DNA from: Thermosporothrix hazakensis | GTDB lineage: Bacteria; Chloroflexota; Ktedonobacteria; Ktedonobacterales; Ktedonobacteraceae | Direction: 5' to 3' | Assembly: GCF_003253565.1 (NCBI RefSeq) | Contig: NZ_QKUF01000044.1 | Span: 1 to 34,398 of the forward strand | DNA length: 34,398 nt | In this document: one piece after another, positions 6,357 through 12,372 of the stretch | Layout of the letters: each line of letters begins with the position of its first letter | Numbering within the stretch: position 1 is the first letter of the stretch | Position numbers and translations under genes: made by a program | Notes under the pieces: generated by a model | The model's database searches: none | What the model saw: the letters and a program-made list of their open reading frames with translations, nothing else | Told to the model about the DNA's origin: nothing

Positions 6357-6938
6357 ATGGGTCCTTGTATCACCTGTGAATGTATAACAGTGTATTTTTG
6401 TCACGGATGCGGAGCAAGTCAATGTCGCAAATGCGGAACAGGCTTATGCCCTGTTTGCGCCATAGGGAATAGAAGGATTATGGAGCGGTATAGTGGTGAA
6501 ATGGGCTCTAAGATCACGGGACAGCTCACTCTGGAGTATGTCCAGGAGGACAGTATGCAACCTTTCAAAAAATCAAAACTTTTATCCGCCCGTCAACGGG
6601 CCGCGCTGAGGCGAGAGCAGCTCGCTGATATGCCGACTCAAATCACCCGAGTCGTCAGGCCTTTTGAAACCGAACCAATCCTGCCGCTGGACGCGCAGGG
6701 CCGGCCATACGTGCGGATTGAGTCTCAGGAGCGGGATACCTTGAAGCTCGTTGAGCAAGCCGTTGATCAATACGTGAGAGCACGGAAAACATACCCTTCG
6801 GTCATATTGTTGTCTGCAATTAGATTCTTGGAGATTGGCTTTTCGCTGAAATACTACTACCCGCTAGAAGTGAGGGGACTTGCGATCCCCTACCGGTATG
6901 ATCCGGCGGGAGCTGGCTATGACGTGTTGTGTAGATAA
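6357..6938 (+). CDS. Zinc-finger hypothetical protein with an internal second start
   Basis: The ATG at 6357 follows GGAGGG at good spacing, so the earlier ATG at 6321 is not used. The first 34 residues hold nine cysteines (4, 7, 9, 15, 18, 23, 26, 31, 34) in CxxC pairs and are very likely a two-zinc finger. From residue about 67 the protein is a different, basic to mixed domain with no family I recognise. An in-frame ATG at 6555 is preceded by a perfect AGGAGG, so the C-terminal domain may also be made alone. It stands inside the early operon, about 100 bases after the resolvase gene. Confidence 0.65.
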   Translation: MGPCITCECITVYFCHGCGASQCRKCGTGLCPVCAIGNRRIMERYSGEMGSKITGQLTLEYVQEDSMQPFKKSKLLSARQRAALRREQLADMPTQITRVVRPFETEPILPLDAQGRPYVRIESQERDTLKLVEQAVDQYVRARKTYPSVILLSAIRFLEIGFSLKYYYPLEVRGLAIPYRYDPAGAGYDVLCR

Positions 6939-6959
6939 GAGATTTTCAAGGAGAGAGGA

Positions 6960-7199
6960 ATGATGGAAGGAAAATTAGAGGCAGACGCACTCACGCGTCT
7001 CAAAAATGCGCGCGATGCGTTTCAGGCGCTGATCGAGGTCAACTTTGTCGCCCAGGAAGCTGGTTGGGGGGAAGAAGAGCGTGAAGCGTATGTTCTGGAG
7101 CAGACCCAGAAGCTAAAAGAAGCGCTTGGTGTGGATAGAGAGTTTTGTATTCTGTGTGGGCATTGGTATCAAAGTAAGCCTGAGCCACACACCTGCTGA
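6960..7199 (+). CDS. Small hypothetical protein with C-terminal zinc knuckle
   Basis: A 79-residue helical protein ending in CILCGHWYQSKPEPHTC, a CxxC-H-x-C arrangement that could bind one zinc ion. Two consecutive ATGs (6960, 6963) follow an AAGGAGAG site. The body (residues 5-60) is predicted helical and charged. No family is recognised. It sits 21 bases after the zinc-finger gene in the early operon. Confidence 0.65.
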   Translation: MMEGKLEADALTRLKNARDAFQALIEVNFVAQEAGWGEEEREAYVLEQTQKLKEALGVDREFCILCGHWYQSKPEPHTC

Positions 7200-7214
7200 T
7201 AAAAGGAGATACAT

Positions 7215-7478
7215 ATGCATATTTTGATGGGAATAATTGCAGTGGAGGGCGGCATTATCGCCGTCCTCTTGCTCATGCTGAAAAGAGAGCGTCACATTCA
7301 GGACGCTGAATGCGCGGAGTTGCGCCATTCGCTTCAGCAATGCCTGGAGCGAGTCCACGTGCTTCAGCAAGAGGCGCAACAACACAAGGTGCAACAAGAC
7401 GAGCCTGAAGAGGTGGATTATGAAGGGATGCTTCGGGCCCTCTTGGAGCCATTTGAGGATAGGAGGCAAGAGAGGTGA
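7215..7478 (+). CDS. Small membrane-anchored coiled-coil protein
   Basis: An 87-residue protein. Residues 3-21 are one hydrophobic transmembrane helix (starting ILMGIIAVEGG), followed by KRER and a long charged helix rich in Gln and Glu that suggests a coiled coil facing the cytoplasm. AAAGGAG stands 7 bases before the ATG. It resembles in design, not in sequence, the product of the gene at 7767..8057. The function is unknown. The frame continues open after its stop codon into a methylase relic. Confidence 0.65.
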   Translation: MHILMGIIAVEGGIIAVLLLMLKRERHIQDAECAELRHSLQQCLERVHVLQQEAQQHKVQQDEPEEVDYEGMLRALLEPFEDRRQER

Positions 7479-7763
7479 GGCGGAATCAGAGAACAGGACG
7501 AAACGAGCCAAAATGATGAAAAAGATCATATTCGTCTGCTTGAGGTCCTGGATCGGCATAGCGGCCCAGTTGTCCTCTCTGGTTATGCTCATCCGCTCTA
7601 TGATCAACGATTAGCCCACTGGCAGCGTGTGAGCATGCCAGCACTGGCAGAAAAGGGGCAAGTGCGTACAGAGGTGCTCTGGCTGAATCGAAAAGCTGTG
7701 CGGCGTCAGCTCAGTTTGTTTGAGAAGGGAAGCGCGTACGTGTTCCCGCAAGAAAGGGAATAG
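7479..7763 (+). pseudogene. C-terminal relic of a DNA adenine methylase (Dam/D12 class)
   Basis: Directly after the stop of the preceding gene the same frame stays open for 94 codons and encodes HIRLLEVLDRHSGPVVLSGY, then LYDQRLAHW and TEVLWLN. This pattern (LL..L....G.vvLSGY...LYd..L..W...R.EvLWlN) is the C-terminal end of phage D12-class N6-adenine methyltransferases. The catalytic DPPY motif and the SAM-binding N-terminus are absent, and there is no start codon or ribosome-binding site before the conserved part. It is most likely a deletion relic whose N-terminus was replaced by the small membrane-protein gene. Stop-codon readthrough is the other possibility. Confidence 0.7.
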
Positions 7764-7766
7764 GAC

Positions 7767-8057
7767 ATGCAAACAATCATTTTTCTGGTGATCTTTGTGG
7801 TGCTGATCATCAATTTGTTTTTGTTGTTTTTGGAACGAGCGCGCCTGCAAGCTCGTTTGCGCCAGGAACGGGAATGTCTGTTCCGCTGGCAGCAACAGGC
7901 GCACAACCAGAATCGCATTTTGCAGACATTCTTTCCTGAAGCGGCTGAAAAAATAGAGCAACTTCCATACATTCCTGATAGTGTGGAGCGCGAGCGTCGT
8001 ATCTTTGAAATTATTACCGCTACTATACTTCATGATTCGAGAGAGGATTTGAAATGA
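7767..8057 (+). CDS. Small membrane-anchored coiled-coil protein
   Basis: A 96-residue protein with a strong transmembrane segment at residues 4-22 (starting IIFLVIFVVLIINLFLLF), then an Arg/Gln/Glu-rich helix (ERARLQARLRQERE) and a less charged C-terminus. The topology matches the protein at 7215..7478. The next small gene overlaps its stop in an ATGA. It lies just after the methylase relic. Function unknown; early-expressed small membrane proteins often modify the host or exclude other phages, but nothing here proves that. Confidence 0.65.
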   Translation: MQTIIFLVIFVVLIINLFLLFLERARLQARLRQERECLFRWQQQAHNQNRILQTFFPEAAEKIEQLPYIPDSVERERRIFEIITATILHDSREDLK

Positions 8058-8188
8058 TGCTTTTAAGTATGTTGGTCTTGCGCGTTCGCTTGATGCGTAT
8101 GAAGCAGCGCAAGACAGAAATGAAGCGCGACCAATATTATTCAAAATTACTTCAACATCTGCTTCAGCATTTGGAGGGGCGCCCATGA
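8054..8188 (+). CDS. 44-residue basic microprotein
   Basis: The frame opens with ATGATG overlapping the preceding stop (ATGA) and closes with TGA overlapping the start of the methyltransferase gene (ATGA again). This double coupling is the best evidence that it is translated. The product begins with a short hydrophobic stretch (MMLLSMLVL), continues strongly basic (RVRLMRMKQRK) and ends in a Leu/Gln/His helix. No family is recognised. Its 3' end supplies the GGAGGGG ribosome-binding site of the methyltransferase gene. Confidence 0.55.
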   Translation: MMLLSMLVLRVRLMRMKQRKTEMKRDQYYSKLLQHLLQHLEGRP

Positions 8189-9057
8189 AAATGTTGTCGC
8201 TGTGCTCTGGGATCGGTGGTGCCGATCTGGCAGCCGAATGGGCAGGAATACAGGTTGTTGGTCAAGTTGAAATTGATACATTTTGCACGCGTGTCTTACA
8301 GCAGCATTGGCCGCAAGTAGCGCGGATGCGCGATATTCGTGAGGTACGAGGCGATGAATTTGGGGAAATCGATCTTCTGGTTGGTGGCTTCCCTTGCCAA
8401 CCCTTCTCTCAGGCAGGGAAACGAAAAGGGAGGAGCGACGAACGCAATCTCTGGCCTGAAATTCGTAGGATTCTTGGGAAAACGCTCCCGCGCTGGTTTG
8501 TGGGAGAAAACGTCCCGGGGCTACTCTCAGTTGACGCTGGACAGGTTTTCGGGGGTATCATCGCCGACCTGGACGCGTTGGGGTATCATGTGGCGTGGGC
8601 GGTCTATGGGGCTCACGAGGTTGGAGCCTCCCACCGACGCGATCGTCTCTTCATTGTGGCCTACTCCGGCCGCGAGCAATCCCAACGACGGGGAAGCATT
8701 GGAGCGTTGGAAGCAAAGAAGAGAAGCAGTCCGGAAAAAGGCCCGCAATGGGAACGGATTTGGCATGCCACTGAGCATAGCAGTGCGATGGCACAACACC
8801 GCACCAGAGCAGGATGCTCAGTGGCTCAACCCCGAGTGGGTAGAATGCCTTATGGGCTTCCCACCGGGATGGACCGATATCAAAGCCCAGCCCAACCAGG
8901 AGAGTCACAATACCTCTGGGAACCTCCCAGAACTACAACCCAACGGGATCCCAACCGAGCAAAACGGCTAAAAGCTCTTGGCAATGCCATTGTCCCTCAA
9001 CAAATATTTCCAATTTTTCAAAGTATTGTTGAGATTGAGCGGAGGCAAGAGCAATGA
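8185..9057 (+). CDS. C5-cytosine DNA methyltransferase
   Basis: A 290-residue enzyme that transfers a methyl group from SAM to C5 of cytosine. Motif I is LCSGIGGADLA (6-16). The catalytic PCQ loop is GGFPCQPFSQ with C71. Motif VI is GENVPGLLS (108-115), motif VIII is GASHRRDRLFIVA (147-159), and motif X is RLKALGNAIVPQQ near residue 270. The region between VIII and X, which should hold the target-recognition domain, is short (about 100 residues) and low in family signature. There is no partner endonuclease, so it probably protects the phage against host restriction. The same DNA is open for 211 codons in the +1 frame (see 8339..8971). Confidence 0.9.
   Translation: MKMLSLCSGIGGADLAAEWAGIQVVGQVEIDTFCTRVLQQHWPQVARMRDIREVRGDEFGEIDLLVGGFPCQPFSQAGKRKGRSDERNLWPEIRRILGKTLPRWFVGENVPGLLSVDAGQVFGGIIADLDALGYHVAWAVYGAHEVGASHRRDRLFIVAYSGREQSQRRGSIGALEAKKRSSPEKGPQWERIWHATEHSSAMAQHRTRAGCSVAQPRVGRMPYGLPTGMDRYQSPAQPGESQYLWEPPRTTTQRDPNRAKRLKALGNAIVPQQIFPIFQSIVEIERRQEQ
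8339..8971 (+). other. Second open frame inside the methyltransferase gene with family-like motifs
   Basis: A 211-codon frame, +1 relative to the methyltransferase gene. It reads KTSRGYSQL, PTWTRWGIMWRG, SSLWPTPAASNPND and LNPEWVECLMGFPPGWTD. From memory, these are the conserved pieces of the C-terminal region of many phage-annotated cytosine methyltransferases. The same bases in the main frame give ENVPGLLS, LGYHVAWAVYGA, RDRLFIVAYSG and VGRMPYGLPTGMDR, which are equally typical. No ribosome-binding site was found for a separate start, so independent translation is not claimed. Confidence 0.5.
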
Positions 9058-9536
9058 GTTCTTTAGATCAACAATCCCTTTGGGTTGAAGAGGCGGAGAG
9101 CCAGAGCAGGCCGAAACGAGCCAAAATCCCGCCCCTTGCAAGGGCAGAAGAAATCTATCGGGAGCTTGCTCGGCTGAAAGTTGGCGACAGCGTCCCCTCA
9201 AAAATATATATCTGTGATTATACAACAAGGGAAATTCCCCCCTGGAAAGTTGTGCGTCTGGAAACACTAATGAAGGCGATCAAGCTAACGGTCGTCGATC
9301 CTGAATCGAGAAAGCAAGATTTGATTCAACAATCCTGGATAGCGCTTGATATCTTCGCGTTGCCCACAAAGACATTGGCTACCCCGCTCTATACCTATCG
9401 CGAGGGGGCATCCCCTCACTGTAGCAATATGCTCAGAGACATCAGGCAGCGAGCCCGGCAGCTTGCCGAGCAAATAACGGGTGTGAAGGTTGACGACGAT
9501 GACGATCCGGAAGAGGATCTCGACGACGACGAGTAG
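9054..9536 (+). CDS. Hypothetical protein with acidic tail
   Basis: A 160-residue protein whose ATG overlaps the methyltransferase stop (ATGA), so it is co-translated. The N-terminus is polar and basic (SRPKRAKIPP), the middle is mixed alpha/beta (around VVRLETLMKAIKLTVVD), and the last 18 residues are almost all Asp/Glu. Such a tail may mimic DNA or keep the protein off nucleic acid. No family is recognised. The GCCCCTTGCAAGGGC repeat lies within the gene, and another copy stands at its end. Confidence 0.6.
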   Translation: MSSLDQQSLWVEEAESQSRPKRAKIPPLARAEEIYRELARLKVGDSVPSKIYICDYTTREIPPWKVVRLETLMKAIKLTVVDPESRKQDLIQQSWIALDIFALPTKTLATPLYTYREGASPHCSNMLRDIRQRARQLAEQITGVKVDDDDDPEEDLDDDE

Positions 9537-9545
9537 CCCTTGCAA

Positions 9546-9557
9546 GGGGGGGGGGGG
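9546..9557 (+). repeat. Tract of 12 guanines at the ribosome-binding site
   Basis: Twelve consecutive Gs end five bases before the ATG at 9563 and grow out of a CCTTGCAAGG copy. The tract serves as, or overlaps, the Shine-Dalgarno sequence (with the following GAAG). Slippage in such a tract would change the spacing and hence translation. Confidence 0.8.
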
Positions 9558-9562
9558 AAGAG

Positions 9563-10255
9563 ATGGACTTGATTTACTGTGCGGGCGGAAATATTGGCTT
9601 GCAAAGAATCGCGCTAGAAGAGGGCTGGCAGCTCGGACAGCGTTCTGATGCGACACCCTCTCCATTCAATATGACATTTATAGATATTAACTACAAAAAA
9701 GCAGATTTCGAGCGCCACCTTGAGATAGTCCGCCTTTTTCGTCCCAAATATGCAACTGTACCAGATCTGTCTGCTTAGCAGACAGATCTCAGCGAGATCA
9801 AACGGGCAATGAAGCAATACGAGCAGCTTGCGGAATATTGCGAGGTCCCCCTGGTAGTCCCTAAGCTGTCCGAACAGCTTCAGTTGCTCCCACCAGAAGT
9901 CGCCATTGGCTTCTCGGTGCCGAGCAGTTACGGCGCGGCCCAGTTCCTCCCGTGGGAATTGGCTGGGCGACGCGTCCATCTACTTGGTGGCAGCCCCAAG
10001 CGACAGATGGAGCTGTATAGGTATATTTCCATCTTCGCAACAGTTACGAGTGTGGATGGTAATTATGCTCAACTCATGGCGACGAAGTTCGCCGAATACT
10101 GGGAAGCAGGGCGCTGGCATAATCATCCTGCTATTGAAGAGAAGAAGGAAAATTTATATTACGAATGCTGGCGCATATCCTGTCGGAATCTCCGGCAGGC
10201 CTGGGAGAAGATCACAGGCAAGGCTGAATGCGCTGTTCCTTGCAAGGAGAGATGA
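9563..10255 (+). pseudogene. DUF6610-like protein gene interrupted by an in-frame TAG
   Basis: The two halves (9563..9778 and 9809..10255) are in one frame and together match, from memory, DUF6610, an uncharacterised family common in actinophages. The N-terminal half has GGNIGLQRIALEEGW, then FIDINYKKADFERHL and RPKYATVPDL. The C-terminal half has VPLVVPKL, IGFSVPSSYGA, HLLGGSPKRQ and SVDGN. Only a TAG at 9776..9778 separates them, at the centre of a 27-base perfect palindrome. Removing 21 bases restores a natural VPDLSEIKRAM reading. It may be a broken gene with its C-terminal part re-initiated at 9809, or it may be read by readthrough or bypass. Confidence 0.65.
9763..9789. repeat. Perfect 27-base palindrome around an amber stop
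   Basis: AGATCTGTCTGCT, one central T, then AGCAGACAGATCT: 13-bp arms with no mismatch. TAG is formed by the central T and the first two bases of the right arm. AGATCT stands at both ends, 21 bases apart and in frame, so the segment looks like a 21-base insertion bounded by a direct repeat. Confidence 0.9.
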
Positions 10256-10264
10256 ATTGGAACT

Positions 10265-10301
10265 TAACTGGAGAGATGATCGCCGCTTGTGGACACATTT
10301 T
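10265..10301 (+). pseudogene. Relic of the 5' end of the gene at 10560..10943
   Basis: The segment TAACTGGAGAGATGAT, then CGCCGCTTGTGGACAC, repeats 10585..10632 with a 9-base gap and a few changes. The implied peptide WRDDRRLWTHF parallels LRDDPNARRLRTLL. It stops at TAG in 10313..10315. It is a partial duplication separated from the full gene by the 84-residue gene. Confidence 0.55.
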
Positions 10302-10321
10302 TATAGGAAGGAGTAGGAAAT

Positions 10322-10576
10322 ATGGTTGTTGCATTAAGTGGTGCAAAAATGCCATCACAACAGTGGTGGGTTGAGCATGGCTGTGAAATCAAGGAGGTTT
10401 TTTCTGGGTGTTTCCTGGTCAAGCTACCTTCGAATGCTCAAATCTTCTTCCCTGACGATTACGATCTTGGCAGTTTTAGCATTATCTTCGATAATGGCTC
10501 CATCATCGGAGTGTTTTGGAACCCCGACGTTTGTCAGGTTTCCTGTGAACTTATTAAAGATGCTTCTAAGGAGTGA
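10322..10576 (+). CDS. Small hypothetical protein
   Basis: An 84-residue soluble protein with predicted beta-rich content (around CFLVKLPSNAQIFFPDDYD, then SIIFDNGSIIGVF). AAGGAG precedes the ATG at normal distance. I do not recognise a family. The following gene starts within its last codons. It is flanked by the relic at 10265 and its full-length relative, so it may have been inserted into or duplicated with that gene pair. Confidence 0.6.
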   Translation: MVVALSGAKMPSQQWWVEHGCEIKEVFSGCFLVKLPSNAQIFFPDDYDLGSFSIIFDNGSIIGVFWNPDVCQVSCELIKDASKE

Positions 10577-10943
10577 GACGGAGCATAACTTGAGAGACGA
10601 TCCAAACGCGCGCCGCTTGCGGACACTTCTTCAAAAGTGTGTCCCCCCGCGGATTCGGGACCACCTTAGGAAAGGCGGGCCAACCCCTGTAGACATCGAA
10701 CGGATTCGGGGGTACACGCGAGATATCGCCAGCTTTGGCGATCTCATCCTGTACCCTGACGGGACCGGACGTGAACAGCCCTATCTCGCTGAGCTGGTTG
10801 AAGCTGTTGCTCTCCTGGCCTTTGCACCGGGGGGCATAACCGTGATGGGGCTTGACTTTGACGCGACCATAATAGCGCAAGAGGCACCGCAAGACGAACT
10901 GACACAGCTTCTCAGCGATATTGACAGTTTATTATCGTTGTGA
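10560..10943 (+). CDS. Hypothetical protein, last gene of the early operon
   Basis: The likely start is the ATG at 10560 or, less likely, the TTG at 10590, which has GGAG six bases upstream. The frame is open back to 10338 but that part lies inside the preceding gene. The 127-residue product has a basic N-terminal half (RRLRTLLQKC, RIRDHLRKGG) and a hydrophobic C-terminal half around ELVEAVALLAFAPGGI with an acidic end. No family is recognised. A strong bidirectional terminator follows 28 bases downstream. Confidence 0.6.
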   Translation: MLLRSETEHNLRDDPNARRLRTLLQKCVPPRIRDHLRKGGPTPVDIERIRGYTRDIASFGDLILYPDGTGREQPYLAELVEAVALLAFAPGGITVMGLDFDATIIAQEAPQDELTQLLSDIDSLLSL

Positions 10944-10970
10944 AAATTGAAGAAATTATTGGAGAAAAAC

Positions 10971-11005
10971 AAGAGGTTGACTTTTTGACGAGTCAACCTC
11001 TTTTT
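10971..11005. terminator. Strong bidirectional terminator where early and late operons meet
   Basis: Perfect 11-bp arms AAGAGGTTGAC (10971..10981) and GTCAACCTCTT (10992..11002) enclose a 10-base loop. A T-run follows on the plus strand and another on the minus strand (GTTTTT). It ends both the rightward early operon and the leftward late operon. Confidence 0.9.
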
Positions 11006-11007
11006 GT

Positions 11008-11331
11008 TTATGGTTTAGGCTTCTCAACCTGATTCATCGCCCTGACAGCAGCCTCGAGAGCTGCATTAATCAGCGTCGGGTTCATGCTTTTTAGCCCAAC
11101 GGCCTGGAGCATGGCAATAATCAGGTCAACGGCCTTTTGTCGTTTCTGCTCTCCAGGCAACCCGTCAAATTGCTGCTCAACTGCCAGTACTGCTGTGTGA
11201 GCAACCTCTTGCACGGTCCGTTGTACCTGCTCTGGCAACCGGGCGTAGAGCCGCGGCAAAAGCAGAGCAGAAAGCAGCACAATAAAAGGGACAACCAGGT
11301 TGATGAGCATAATAAGCTGTTCAAGTGTCAC
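11008..11331 (-). CDS. LL-H-type phage holin
   Basis: A 107-residue protein with one N-terminal hydrophobic helix (residues about 6-27, LIMLINLVVPFIVLLSALLL) and a soluble helical C-terminus ending GLKSMNPTLINAALEAAVRAMN. The end matches the LL-H holin family (…INAxIEAAVxxMN). It should form membrane lesions that release the endolysin at the end of infection. It is the last gene of the late operon, directly after the endolysin gene, as in many siphoviruses. Confidence 0.8.
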   Translation of the reverse strand: MTLEQLIMLINLVVPFIVLLSALLLPRLYARLPEQVQRTVQEVAHTAVLAVEQQFDGLPGEQKRQKAVDLIIAMLQAVGLKSMNPTLINAALEAAVRAMNQVEKPKP

Positions 11332-11346
11332 TATTATGAATCCTTT

Positions 11347-12357
11347 CTATTTGATTGATTGAAGGGCTGTAAGAGCCTGCTTTGCTACCTGTTGGTACTG
11401 AGCAAGCTGCTGCTTCAGCTTCTCGACTTCGATAGCATGATTCTTTCCTTTTTCGGCTGCAAGCTGATCCTGGAGCTGTTTCACCTGGCCTGTGAGGCGG
11501 TCGTACTCGCTACGGAGTTTGATCCATTCTTGCCCGCTCCAGGCCTCAAAAACGCCCTTTGCCGGTGTCCATTCAAGGGTTGTCCAGCGGAAGCGTTGTT
11601 GCGTGCCGCCACCCAGGCTCGGATTACTGATCTCAAGCGGGGTTGCTCCATGCTCACTCTCAAGCGGCCAGTTCCCGGGGTGCCATGCGTGAGCAAGCAC
11701 GTAGTCGCGAAAGCCCTGCACCACTTTGACCCCGTTCGGTGCGATCAGCGTCTTGCCATCATCTTTCCAACCGTTTGGTATTCCCATTTTTTGGTCTCCT
11801 TCATTTTCATTCAAAAAACTCCATAATTCATCCCAGGGATAGGGCCCGGGGCAGCCGGTGCGGTTGACTGGATCCATTGAGAAATGGCCTGTAATGCCGC
11901 CCCGGGCATCAGCATAACGCTTCGGGATTCCCCACCGCTGGCAGATGTCCTTGATGAGCTGGAAACTGGCACGCTTCTGCGCCTCTGTCAGCTCATCTGA
12001 ATTATCAGTGCTTGGCTTGATATGCTCAATGGCGATGGTGACGAGATTCGGATTGAGGCCTAGATCTGACCACCAGGCGTCATGATGCACACTGTCGCCG
12101 CCGGTCCCTGCCGGGCCTGTAACCGCTCCATTGGCCCAGGCAGCATCATCTTCACTGACACACTGATAGATCTCGCCATCAAGTCCTATGATGTAGTGCG
12201 CGCTGGCCTGAGTAGCGGGATCTGCGAAAAAGGCCGCGCAATCGTATGCACGGTGAAATCCCGCCGTCCCATGCAGGATGAGCCAGCGCGGTTGCTGGCC
12301 CTCGCGACCTTCCCAATGATGCGCGGCCTCTAGCCACTGGATATTGAGATTTGCCAT
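11347..12357 (-). CDS. Endolysin, N-acetylmuramoyl-L-alanine amidase
   Basis: A 336-residue endolysin with an N-terminal Amidase_2/PGRP domain (about 20-180). Zinc ligands are H29 (LILHGT), H158 (TGHFSMDP) and C169 (RTGCPGPYPW), and E111 (TIAIEH) lies near the active site. It cuts the bond between MurNAc and L-Ala in peptidoglycan. Residues about 190-280 carry GW-, WTP- and EW-rich short repeats that may bind the cell wall, and the C-terminus (285-336) is a coiled coil. No signal peptide is seen, so release depends on the holin next door. AAGGAG precedes the ATG. Confidence 0.88.
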   Translation of the reverse strand: MANLNIQWLEAAHHWEGREGQQPRWLILHGTAGFHRAYDCAAFFADPATQASAHYIIGLDGEIYQCVSEDDAAWANGAVTGPAGTGGDSVHHDAWWSDLGLNPNLVTIAIEHIKPSTDNSDELTEAQKRASFQLIKDICQRWGIPKRYADARGGITGHFSMDPVNRTGCPGPYPWDELWSFLNENEGDQKMGIPNGWKDDGKTLIAPNGVKVVQGFRDYVLAHAWHPGNWPLESEHGATPLEISNPSLGGGTQQRFRWTTLEWTPAKGVFEAWSGQEWIKLRSEYDRLTGQVKQLQDQLAAEKGKNHAIEVEKLKQQLAQYQQVAKQALTALQSIK

Positions 12358-12372
12358 AGAGAATCTCCTTGT

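Noticed and set aside
7113..8186. Long leftward frames opposite the small membrane-protein genes
   Set aside because: The rightward genes are coupled by ATGA overlaps and have ribosome-binding sites; the leftward frames have neither.
9763..9789. Reassigned TAG codon in this phage
   Set aside because: TAG is the normal terminal stop of other genes here (for example 3989, 9536 and 34151), so general recoding is unlikely.
9906..10316. 136-codon frame overlapping the DUF6610-like gene
   Set aside because: The other frame carries the conserved family motifs; only the last codons of this frame (the relic at 10265) have meaning.
10338..10559. N-terminal extension of the last early gene to 10338
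   Set aside because: It lies entirely within the preceding 84-residue gene and has no ribosome-binding site.
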